Assembly (NCBI GenBank): GCA_030704615.1
Contig: CM060732.1
Coordinates: forward strand, 23,252,001 to 23,316,000
Source of the DNA: Takakia lepidozioides
Taxonomy: Eukaryota; Streptophyta; Takakiopsida; Takakiales; Takakiaceae
Reading direction: 5' to 3'
DNA length: 64,000 bases
The position numbers and the translations under genes were made by a program. Of the stretch, positions 24,191 through 34,189 are shown one piece after another. Position 1 is the first letter of the stretch, and every line of letters begins with the position of its first letter. The notes under the pieces were generated by a model. It did not search any database. It saw only the letters and a program-made list of their open reading frames with translations, and had not been told where the DNA came from.

Positions 24191-24945
24191 CTTGGTCCTG
24201 ATCCTTGAGGGTAAAAGTCCAGTGTCAGAGCCCTGGATTTTCAACTACTGCAAACTGCTTATTGCTGCCAACCAGCATCATAACAGTAGTGCAAATTACA
24301 ATGGATCTTCAACCCAACTATTCAAGTTTCAAGCTAATTTAACTAGGCATGAGTATGCTTGCTTCATTGTCAAAAACTCCTAAGAGAGCAGAACATATTT
24401 CAGCTATAAAGCATCTTTTATAGAGGGGTCTAGGTGTGTAACGGTTTGATCGGCAAAAAAGCACTGTTGCCAAACCCTTTGGCCCTTCAGCTAAGACATA
24501 AAGAGGCAGCACATTTGGAAAAAGAATGAGGATAATACCCCAAGTAAATGTCATACAGGCGTCCCCAGAGATGCCATCTCCTGTGGCATTCACCTACCAC
24601 CTACAGACAGACCAGGTCACCCAAACTTGAGCCCCTTCCAAATCTGTCACATTTGTTGTGTAGAAAGTGAACAAGTGAGTACAAATATGCCTAACATCCA
24701 CCATTGACATTGAAACAGCAACTTCAACTTTAAAGCATACATGAGTAGGATAAATTAGATCCCTTACTTTGCCATCAATTTCGACATAGATCGCAGGGAT
24801 GGCTGTCATGTTGACTTTACACTTGGGAGGGCAGCTCGCTGCAGAGTACGCTCACTGCTGAACCCTCCCATATTCCAAGACAACTTGTATTTAGTTGAAG
24901 AGATAGTGAAGGGAGAAAAGTAATAAGTACCCGACACACTTCATT
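24191..24945. other. No gene recognised; weak minus-strand exon-like stretch
   Basis: A minus-strand stretch at about 24780-24820 (TAIPAIYVEIDGK followed by GTAAGG) and another at 24620-24700 (HICTHLFTFYTTN) look exon-like but match no family I recognise. The rest is unremarkable. Confidence 0.25.
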
Positions 24946-24949
24946 GCCA

Positions 24950-25097
24950 TTAGCATCTGGTACAATTCCAGCTTTGACGGTCATCATGGACCTCTTTCCC
25001 CTTTTCCAGGGCTCCCAGGCTTGCACACGCATTGCAAATGCAACCGAATGTGATGTGGTTGGGCTTCACCCCTTTGCGCATCATTTGCTCATACGCC
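24950..25097 (-). pseudogene. Inverted PPR gene scrap
   Basis: The minus-strand sequence reproduces the junction of two PPR motifs from the neighbouring pseudogene (CVQAWEPWKRGKRSM region, reverse of the 22565-22680 sequence), including GGGGTGAAGCCCAACCACAT in reverse. It is a short inverted copy, about 0.8 kb downstream of the PPR pseudogene. Confidence 0.65.
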
Positions 25098-25099
25098 TG

Positions 25100-25870
25100 T
25101 ACCTCTGTTTACCAACTTTGAAAGTCTCGAGGCTGAGGCAAACGCCCAGGCCCTTTTGGGGCCTAGTTATTGGGCAAACCACACACAACAGGTTGATGCT
25201 TGTGTAAAGGGATTTCTAGAGGATATTTGGAAAACCCGGATCAATTGTTTATTCCAAGGTAAGTCTTACTACGGGCGTCGGCCCTTGACAAAGGTAGGTT
25301 CTATCCCTTTGTGTTCCGCTCAAACTGGGCGCGGAGTAAATGTCCACAAGGCTACGGCAAACAACGTCTTAGGAATATACTCTCTCTCTCCCTCCAGATT
25401 CAAGGTCAGATGGTTGGGTCAGCTGCAATGTAGGACTAAAAACACATACCCTAAGTTAATCGACTCTATCTTGGAAGCAGGATTGCCTTGTCAAACAAGT
25501 TAAGTCCTGGCGGAAGAAGCAGTTTTCAAGGATCTGATTCTGAGTCTGCAAGTCTTGACCCTGCTGGATAATTCTGACCTAGAGGCTGTGGGGTCCAAAG
25601 CCATGTCTGTTGCCAGGAAATTGTTTGACAAAAATGAAATTAGGCAGAAAACTTCCCTGAAAAACTTGTTTCCAGTCGGTGACATGAGTGAGGCCATCAT
25701 GGATGACCTCAAGGGTCTACCCACTCTGGGCATTAGACTGAAATTTAAACTCTGGGCGGGAAGCCTACCTTGAACAACAAACATATGCAGAGAGGAAGGG
25801 GATTGCAAATGCCTGTTGTGTGGGGCAACCTGAAGACAATATTCACACTTCAGGTAATCTAGAGGTGGAC
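25100..25870 (+). mobile_element. Scrambled LINE-type fragments, related to 63.2-63.7 kb
   Basis: 25106-25330 matches 63540-63725 (shared GCCCAGGCCCTTTTGGGG, TAGTTATTGGGCAA and CCCTTGACAAAGGTAG). 25590-25860 matches 63228-63425 (shared GGCAGAAAACTTC, GTGAGGCCATCATG, TGACCTCAAGG and CCTGAAGACAATAT). The coding content is a reverse-transcriptase C-terminus with a degraded zinc knuckle (CKCLLCGATEDNIH). Here the two parts are in the opposite order to the copy at 63 kb, so this locus is rearranged. Confidence 0.6.
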
Positions 25871-26228
25871 ACAACAGATGAGGCAAGGCACAATGGCTGT
25901 ACCACCATCATAGAAGGCTTGCTCTAGGACTCAGGTTTCAAAACAAAATCATTCTGGTCTTCCAGTTTTTCTCAATAAAGCTCTTCACCATGGTATGAAT
26001 TTGATGTGAGTACTCACCCAAGAAATAGACCAAAGGAGGGCATTGCCGCCAACTTTTGGAAATGACCGACAAAATGTGACAATCATTTTAGAGATTTCAA
26101 CGAGGGTGATTCATTTAGAAGACCAACCAATATAGTACACCACAACATTTATCTCTCCTCAGCATCATGCCACAATTTTGTTGTTGCTGCCAAGGAGAAA
26201 ATATAATCCAGGTTAAATTGAACCAACC
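25871..26228. other. Intergenic, nothing recognised
   Basis: No exon, RNA gene or repeat recognised in about 350 bp. Confidence 0.4.
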
Positions 26229-26443
26229 TGAACAATGTCGATGTCCATAGTATGTGGAGCACTTAAAGGCATTTCCACATGAAGTGTGTCGACCAGAGAA
26301 GGGAGTCCAGCTATAACAACTGACTCCTCATTCTTAAACAGAGCCTCCACATCAAACTCCTTGCTCCAGTCAGCTACAATTGCAGATTCCGCATGCTCAC
26401 GGCCCTCCCGCACAGGTGGCACTGTGTAGTAAGGGATTTTTCC
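26229..26443 (-). pseudogene. Orphan exon resembling nucleostemin-like GTPase (NSN1/GNL3) C-terminal region
   Basis: A 215-nt open exon has an AATGGCAG acceptor and a TTCAG/GTTGG donor on the minus strand. It encodes GKIPYYTVPPVREGREHAES followed by an acidic IVADWSKEFDVEALF, the segment that follows the GTPase domain in plant nucleostemin-like proteins. No GTPase motifs were found nearby, so it is a displaced gene fragment unless the rest lies in unrecognised exons. Confidence 0.5.
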
Positions 26444-26640
26444 TGCCATTGAAACAAGATAAATGAATGTCAGTTCCAAAAATCTTCTCGAAGGGTAACC
26501 ATAGTAACTGTGAATTCTTGGCTTGCATTTGAAACATATATAAGTGGTTTTACTGTAAAAGGAACTGTACATGTCAGCTTTAGATATAGGTACATTTCCA
26601 CCATATCCCACCATTGATTGAATGAAGGCAGGAAAGTTTC

Positions 26641-26832
26641 CTAACCTAGACAGTCGAGGGACAATGTTCTGAAAATGAACTCCACGCTTCTTTCACAGTT
26701 CGTTCGATGATGAAAACCATTCACCTTTTTGTCTCCATTGTCCCACCATTGATTGGGGTCGGGAAAGTGTTCATTCCAAAGCTTCTCCTCATCTCCCTTT
26801 GAAATCGGTGTGTGAAACCCCTCCGCGCACAA
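26641..26832 (-). pseudogene. Short unassigned exon-like fragment (LWNEHFPDPNQWWDN)
   Basis: An open minus-strand stretch contains EEKLWNEHFPDPNQWWDNGDKK. It faintly resembles the PDF motif of plant organellar single-strand DNA-binding (OSB) proteins, where a W..F..P..W.DNR pattern is usual, but the Arg of DNR is absent and no OB fold was seen. Confidence 0.25.
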
Positions 26833-26838
26833 GGATGC

Positions 26839-27310
26839 CGGGTATCGTCATCCCTTCCTTGCGTTGCAAGGCCTGCTGCCAATGTGGATGCAAGCAGCAA
26901 CAGCCGTGCTGTGGAGGGCGACGGGGAGGACAGGCCTGCTTCCGAATAGTGGTGGTCTCCTTATCTCGACGATATCGCGAGTGTGTTGCTAGGCAGGAAT
27001 ATGAGGCCTTGTTCCTTATGCAGTTGCAAAATGAGAACGCTCCAGCTAAACAGGAATGCAGCACTGATTCAGAGGAGTCAGACGCTGATGAAAATGTGGG
27101 GATGGAGGATGAGGAAGGAGGTGACGATGAGGAGATGGGGGGTTAATGAAGAGGAGGATTTGCACTGGATTGGTGTTTCCATTGACATCGTTGAAGAGTC
27201 AGCTCCGGAGTCTGTTGTGCCGGCGGAAATAAGGGCATTGGAACCATGCACAATTTGCCTAGAGACACCAGTGCAGCTCAATGGGTCATGGCCTCTCTGC
27301 CGGCGTTGGA
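26839..27310 (+). pseudogene. Unrecognised cysteine-rich and acidic fragment
   Basis: The open frame at 26799-27146 encodes RCKACCQCGCKQQQPCCGGRR and then an acidic tail (EESDADENVGMEDEEGG). A second frame continues with PCTICLETPVQLNGSWPLC, a possible half RING knuckle. A 1-nt shift joins the two. No function is assigned; it may be a displaced gene end. Confidence 0.25.
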
Positions 27311-27555
27311 TCTGAGACCATATAGATAGGCCAGACAGAGAAGCTCAGTGGCCATGATGACGCAGATCAGTGGCCTATGGAGGCAATGTATTTAACTTAC
27401 ACAAATAAAAAACATATATAGTTCTATTACGAGTTATGGACCAGCGGACTGATTGAGGATATTACCAGAAATGCAAGTTTGTTGCTGCAATTCTAGACTC
27501 AGAACCAACTATATAGCTGATAGTGGACACAATATTAATCTTAGACTTATTGAAA
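27311..27555. other. Intergenic, nothing recognised
   Basis: No feature recognised between the cysteine-rich fragment and the foldback array. Confidence 0.35.
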
Positions 27556-27893
27556 TAAGCAAATTATAAGTCGGTGCCGACCAATGTTGATCTGGTATGG
27601 GTATCAGACTTATCTCCGATTATGAACACAAAAAATCAGTTTGGATTTAACTTCATCAGAAGCAAAAACAAAATATTAAACTAAATAAATTAGAAGTCTT
27701 GCCAAGTTATCTTCGACTAGGAATATACAAATCAGTTTGGGTTAAAGTTTATCAAAGGGAGGGAAAGAAAGAAAGAAAGAAAGAAAGAGAAAAACCTATA
27801 AGTCGGCGCCGACTTATCTTCGACTATGAATAGAAAAAATCAGTGTGGATTTAAAGTCGGCACCGACTTTAACGATAGGAGAAAAACACACCC

Positions 27894-27925
<32 letters not shown>

Positions 27926-28975
27926 GGCACCGACTTATCTTCGATTATGAACATTAAAAATCTGCGAGTGTTTAAAGTCGGCACCGACTTTAACGATGGG
28001 AGAAAAAAAAGAAAAAAAAAACTGTAAGTCGGCGCCGACTTATCTTCGACTATGAACACAAAAAATCAGTGTGGGTTTAAAGTCGGCACCGACTTTAACG
28101 ATGGGAGGGAAAAAAAAAAAAAAAACTATAAATCGGCGCCGACTTATTCAAGTTTGAACACAAAAAATCTGTTTTTTCTTTTTGTTTTTAAATAAGTCGG
28201 CGCCTAGTAAATCAAGATTCTAGAGCAAATACTATATTTCATCCAAATAATGTTGTTTTTATCTTTGCTCATGAATATTTTTGCTCATGCTCATGGGTAT
28301 GAAGTTCCCATCGTTAAAAACGGTGCCGACTTTAAACCCAAGCTAGTTTTTTGTGTTCATAATCAAAGATAAGTCGGCGCCGACTAATAGTTTTTTATTT
28401 TTTTATTTTTTCTTTGCTCCTTTGGTTAAAAGTCGGTGCTGACTTTAGACCCAAGCTGATTTTTTCAGTTCATAATGGAGGATAAGTCGGCGCCAACTAA
28501 TAGTTTTTATTAATTTATTAATTCTTTTCTTGGCTCCTTTGGTTAAAGTCGCTGCCGACTTTAAACCTAAGCTGATTTTTGGGGTTCATAATCGAGGATA
28601 AGTCGGGCGCCAACTAATTGTTTGTTTGTTTGTTTGTTTTTGTTTTTTTTTTTTTTTTGTTTTTCGCTCCCTTGGTTAAAGTCGGTGCTGACCTTAAACC
28701 CAAACTGATTTTTTGTGTTCATAGTCGAAGATAAATTGGCGCCGACTAATAGTTTTTTTTTGGTTTTTTTTCCCTCCCATCATTAAAGTTGGTGCCGACT
28801 TTAAATCCAAACTGTTATTTTGTGTTCATAGTTGAAGAAAAGTCGGCACCGACTAATAGGTTTTTTAAATAATAATAATAATAATTAATTTTTCCCATTC
28901 TTTGATGAACTTAAATCCAAACTGATTTTTTGTGCTTATAGTCGAAGATAAGTCGACGCTGACCAATAGATTCAT
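27556..28975. mobile_element. Foldback element: 6 + 6 mirrored units with AAGTCGGCGCCGACTT palindromes
   Basis: The left arm (27556-28210) has about six direct units of roughly 105 bp containing TATCTTCGACTATGAACAC, TTTAAAGTCGGCACCGACTT and a purine-rich spacer. The right arm (28300-28975) carries about six units that are the reverse complement (GTTCATAGTCGAAGATA, GTCGGCGCCGACTAATAG). The centre (about 28210-28300) is AT-rich. Palindromes AAGTCGGCGCCGACTT and AAGTCGGCACCGACTT occur in most units. Such long inverted arms made of tandem units are the hallmark of foldback transposons. No coding capacity was seen. Confidence 0.75.
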
Positions 28976-29148
28976 TATTATTATTATTGTCTTAAAACTA
29001 TTTACCTCTCTGATGAATATGTATGAGTTCAAAGAACCAATATGTTTGTATGAAACAATTTCTTTTCTCTTGGGCACTTGTAGTTTGTAAATTTGTCCTC
29101 GTGACAGAATGCAGAAATGATTGTTAAATATGAAGGTGCTTTAGCCCG
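28976..29148. other. Spacer, nothing recognised
   Basis: AT-rich stretch between the foldback element and element A. Confidence 0.35.
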
Positions 29149-29610
29149 GTGTGGAAGCCTGTAGTTGCGCATCATCCCCACCACGAAGGAGGATGCTTCC
29201 GCGTGAGCGTGAGCATGAGAGCGCGTGAGCCTAGGCGGGCTCACGCCACGTCATCAGTTATTGCCACGTTGGCTGACGGGTTTGACGCCACGTCAGCCGA
29301 CCTCGCCAGCGTGCCCGACGCCACGTCACGTCATGCCACGTCATTTTCATAGGCATGGCCCTATAACCGCGGACCGAACAGGCAAATGGGGGCCTATAGC
29401 CACGGATTGCGCATTTGGCAGATAGGGAACCATGTGTGGGCGACGGGGGGGTGCTATTCCGTGAGCCTGGAGGCGTGAGCCTGTGAGCCCAGGAAAGCGT
29501 GAGCCCAGCACAGGCTCACGCCACGTCAGCATGCAAACAGTGCCTATTTCCGCGGATGTCACCTATTTCCGAGTGGGGTCACCTATTTCCGCGGGTTGAT
29601 GTGGGGAAAT
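29149..29610. repeat. Left subterminal repeats of element A
   Basis: There are clusters of GTGAGC/GCTCAC and CTCACGCCACGTCA motifs. GGCCCTATAACCGCGGAC (29357-29374) and the related GGCCTATAGCCACGGATT (29391-29408) are in direct repeat. Three CACCTATTTCCG-like words lie at 29545-29600. The CCTATA-containing motif recurs inverted at the right ends of copies A and B (44538-44555 and about 53552-53567), so this is probably the left end of the A element. The exact terminus and target duplication were not found. Confidence 0.5.
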
Positions 29611-29847
29611 TGAGAATTGAGAACAAAGTGGTTTGTTTGTTTTTGCAATGTACTCAAGTCTGTGAGGTCCACAAAACAACAAATATATTGAAGGAACAAT
29701 CCGGGCAGTCCATGCAACCCCCATCTCCAACAATAGTTTGGAACCATGAATGTGAATTCCATGCACACATTGCAAAGAGGACAATAAGGACACACAACCA
29801 TCCCATTTCAAATTTGTCCCAGAATTAAACCAAAAGAATACTTCATA

Positions 29848-30425
29848 TCAAGTGTCGCAGTCATCACAATCAATGTCCACCTCCTGTGCTATGTCATCTA
29901 CAAAGATTCTGGCCCCAACACCACGTGTTCTACGAAGGCCATCGCAAGGTGGACTCTGAGTGCCATGAACGGACATGCTTGCTGCGAGTGCCTCCGCATA
30001 GACAGGTAGCACACAAGACCGAGGAGGACTGAAAACAAGTCCAAATAGGTGTGATAGCCCAGGAGGGCAAGTGGAAGCACGCGGACTCCTACACATGTCC
30101 ACAAAATTCCATTTTTAACACAATGATGCAATGCACAAGTCCAACGAAGAGGATGTCTCCCATTTGCACTTTGCCTCAAGAACAGCGATTCTCGATAATG
30201 AAACAACAATGCAAGCATGCACAGGTTCAACTTACTCACAGGCAAAGTCGGAGTCCAGCTCCTTGTCAGAAGTCTCCTCTGTACCAGTATCAGCGGGACG
30301 GGGCTTCGGAAGGACCTGAGAAGTGTGTCCACCCAAACCCATCAGGAGGTTCTTGTAAATCTCAGCATCCCCTTCAATCCCAAAGACATGTCGCGCACTG
30401 GCCTTGCAAGCGTGGTACGAAGCAC
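29848..30425 (-). CDS. Last two exons of the methyltransferase, copy A
   Basis: The exon at 30236-30425 starts after CTGCAG and completes motif I (GTG|ASYHACKASARHVFGIEGD). It ends TGTGA/GTAAGT. The exon at 29848-30028 starts after TTTTCAG and completes a codon to give DFACDPPRS, ending in GARIFVDDIAQEVD and TGA. Copy B gives DFACDPPHS and GARIYVHDTAQ with the same phase. Reading straight through the donor would hit TAA immediately, so splicing is required for this conserved tail. Confidence 0.7.
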
Positions 30426-33400
30426 CTGCAGTGGAATAGAATGAAGTAAGCAGACATTGAAGACACATTCGGAACGGTGGAAAGTGCTGAAAGTGCAAGC
30501 TCAATCAAACCTCATGAAATGTGAATGTTGAAGGGACGAACCTGTGCCCATTGACAAATCCAGAACTCTGGCGTCTGTGTAGGTGCAGCACTCCACAATC
30601 GTTTGAATGAAAGCCGGGCTCCTCTCCCTCGCCCCTCTCCAAGGAACCCCATTCCCCCTTCGCAAGCACACGTTGCTGTCGACGTAGTTGTGATGCATGT
30701 CATCCGTGGGAGGATCTGTCCTGTCATCTATGAACTTGCCCCCGTGAGTGATGGCAAACTCCGTAATGCCGGCCGGAGTCGTTGGTGGATGCACCCGGAC
30801 GAGACAAACAGCTTCAAACAGACGAGTCTGCGAACATGACATCCAGAAGGAACTAAGAACCAAAATAAAATCGGGCCCCCTACATATGAGTTTGAGCGAC
30901 CTACACAACACAATCCCAGAACAAAAAAGAAGAGGAAGAAGAAGGGAAACTCACCATCTCTCCCGGACGATCCCCCTTCGTAAGGTACATGCTGTTCACA
31001 CAATTCCATGTCTTCAGGACTCTCATGCCCGAGGCTTTCAAATAGCTGGCAAGGGCACGGCGACACCGAACATCGATGGACTGGATGAGAACCAAAACAC
31101 CTGCATCGGAAAGGAAGAAGTTGCAAAAGGAAAAAACCCACCGCCAGTAGCGCTCATCAAATGCATTCCAACCCGGACAAGCACCCGATGGTGGGATATC
31201 CGGGACTGCCAACCCATCAGGGATGTCCAAGATGATGAGTTCCGCTGCATATGGCTTCTCCTTCCCGTTCACCCACGATTGGTCATTTTAGCCTGCAAAC
31301 AAAATACAATGGAATTCTGACAAGTTTATAAACGATCCATGCCCACAGCAGACAAAGAGAGCAGAAGCCACAGAACCCAAAGAGAACACGCACCGTGCTG
31401 AGGAACTCGACAATCCTCTCCCACACTGGTGATGGCTCGCCCTTGTAATCAGATTTCTTCGACTCCATCATGGCAAGGAACCCGACGTTGGCAATCTCCA
31501 ACCTGGTTGGACGAATGACCCTCGTGGGATGTTCCACTGCATGGTACGGGTCCTTGGGATCAACCACACCCTTGTTTTTTCTCCCGGATCCCCTACCATG
31601 CGGTGGAGTCTGCTGGACATGCTCCACAGGGCCAATAGCTGCAACACTTCCCTGCCCTTGTGCCACCTTCCCTCTACCCCTTCCCGTCCCCACAACACCA
31701 GCAACATCTTTTCCCTTTGCCTTTCTTCCTCTACCCGGGGTATCCTGAGCGGGAGGCTCCTTCTCTGCAAGAGTCCTCAGATTACGCTCATGAATGTCGA
31801 GGTCCGCTGCTGCGGCAGTGGCTGCAATACGGTCATTCTCTCTCCTCAAAGACAACTCTACAGCTGGGGTCTCTGAAGGAGGGCAATCCAAATACCAACC
31901 ACAAGAAGAAAGATGGTCCGGACCCCAGTCATGCAAGATCCCAGCAGTGAACATGGTCTGGTTGCCAGCAGGGACAAGCCAAAGGTCCACGAAATCTGGA
32001 TGTTTGTCCAAGCAATTCTCTTCCAGGAGAACAAACTTAATGTACCTGCACGAACAGACACAGCCTCATTATCCAATGCACATATTGTGTCCCAGCTTTT
32101 TCAACACACCAGGAAGACCCCCTTAAACAGTATGCCACACAACACATTGCAACCACAACACAAGCAAAGAGTGCAAGGGTGTGCACCTGTAAAGGCATCG
32201 TTTCCAGGCTTCCTCTCCTTTTTCCTGCTGGTCAAGCTCATTTGTTCGACTGATGCCACCCTCCTTGCTGAACTCTCTAAAGAAACCAGAGTGCCACACT
32301 GTGGCTCTCCATTTCCTCATGTATGCTTCGAAGGAGACCTTCGGAGCTGTCATAGTGATGCCATAGTCAGCCAGCTGAGTATGCAGAACCGATCGGGCCC
32401 TTTCTTCCAACTGCAAAAAAATTGAAATGGAAGAATGAACCCAAAAACAGTCACAGCGAATGTAAGAGGCAATGGAAGAGAAGGACAGGAAAAGAGAAAA
32501 GAAAGTGAGATACGAGAGGACATCACACCTGGCTCCAGTAAGTGGCCTTGTGAAGCCAGTTGTCCAGCACATTGTCACTGACAGGAACGACACGCTGGGT
32601 CTTCTTCTCCTTCTCTGGCCTTGGGAACATGTGGGTATCCCTAACTGTGGGATCGGAGTTCCATATCTGCAGCCACTTCACCTTCTGTTCAGAAGACACG
32701 ACGGCGGTAGACAACCTGTGCAACTTCTCCTGGGCCATCTCCGGCTTGCCTGGCTTGTTATAATGGTTTTTTATCTCCAGCAGAAACTGCGGCCCGAATG
32801 ATGGGTCGGCCATTCTCAACTGCTTCACAAAAGCACTCATTATTGTCCTTCTTGTAGCGTTCATCTCCTTCTGGATGTGACTTTCAACTCCCTTTGCTGT
32901 CCTTCTCTCCTCAGGGGTAGAGCTGTAGTATTCCAGTTTGCCACGCTCCCCTGCATCTGCAATGTCTTGCTGCAAGGGAATGCAAGAGAGTTGCATCAAT
33001 CCAAGGTCAAGGGAGACAGAGAGAAACAAACATGTGGAAGCAGGAATATGGAAAGGCCAGATGAAGGAAGATGTATCTCACCGTGTACATGTACTCCATG
33101 AAAGCCTCACGGGTCAACGAGTACCATGTTTCCGAAGTCTTGGAGCTTTCGCATTTCTTATACATCTCTGCCGAAAGGATGGTCTTGAAGTTGGTCAAGG
33201 GCATCTGCCCGATCCTTTGTATCCTATACAGTGTGTGAACCAGACTCGTTTTGACATGCGATGTCTCCGTCCCTCTGCAGAATGATATCTGAATTTCAGA
33301 ATGTAATTCAAGGACTTCAATCAAGGAAGAACGGAACCAGAAGTGCAACGTGTACAATGAGAAACCAACCTGTTCACATCATTCATTGCCGTCAGAAGAC

Positions 33401-33972
33401 CCATCATGTTGTCGTCACAATCAAGCACCATCGATCGAACAGAGTAATGCCACTCTTCCTCCTGTGAGTGCAGCCTCCCAATGACAGCCATCCATGCAAG
33501 CAACCGGTGGTTGCCATCCCAAACGTGAAACATCTTCCCCGAGAATACCTGGGTGGAAGGTTTTCTGGAGAGAAGAAGTTCGAAGGATTCGTTCACCTGT
33601 CTCCAAATGGGGTCCCAGGAGTCGACGATTGACTCATCAACAAGGAGCTCGTTACCTCTTGAATCCCTAGTAGAAACGTAAAAGACCGCGGATCCATCCA
33701 AATACCCATGAACAAACCCGCCTCTCCAGCTTGAGAATGTCTTTGACAAGGGGTGGACGAACGACGGGCATGGAAACCAACCTACATAGGGAATCTTCAC
33801 ACCTCCCACCAGGAGCAAGCATACTTTGAACCACAAGCTGAGAGTTCACCTTTTTGACATCCCCCAGCATCTCACGGCTTTTTGCTTCATAAAACTCATC
33901 GTCAACATCTCATCTTTGGTCTCCTTCCCCTGACCCTGAGGGACCTCATCCGCCACACTTTGCCATTTCCCC
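29848..33972 (-). CDS. ParB-like domain plus amino-DNA-methyltransferase protein, copy A
   Basis: Exons: 33370-33972, 33082-33274, 32529-32969, 32187-32410, 31394-32045, 30955-31292, 30542-30827, 30236-30425 and 29848-30028. All have GT/AG borders and most joins agree in phase with copy B. The first exon carries FHVWDGNHRLLAW, the DGxHR motif of ParB/sulfiredoxin-like domains. Later come ILDIPDG (motif IV position), then GVLVLIQS, VLDLSMGTGASYHA (motif I) and GIEGDAEIYKNLL, in the order of beta-class N6A/N4C methyltransferases. Predicted role: DNA amino-methylation in the nucleus, linked to the transposase encoded divergently. Apparent frame breaks: one base missing in an A-run at about 31287, a shift near 33725 and possibly one near 33910. 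These may be real decay or assembly errors in homopolymers. Confidence 0.7.
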
Positions 33973-34189
33973 CTGCAAGTTGTTTCACTCAAATTCCCTT
34001 ATAAGAGAGGAATGAAACGTCAGACCGATGTGCATGCAAAAGTGGGATAAAAAAGGGAAAGGTTCTTTGAGCTGCCAGAAAGTGTTTCATTGATCCTCAC
34101 TGACATGCACTATGTTCCGATTTAACACAGGGAAAAGAACATTGAAAATGTTCTGCTCAAATATCTGCCCATAGAGGGCCGAAAGTTGC

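Noticed and set aside
26641-26832. OSB single-strand DNA-binding protein exon
   Set aside because: Only a loose W..F.DP..W.DN resemblance, and the key arginine is missing, so it was kept as an unassigned fragment.
30232-30504. Methyltransferase ending at the TAA after DSDFACE
   Set aside because: The same sequence is a consensus donor in both copies, and splicing yields a tail conserved between them.
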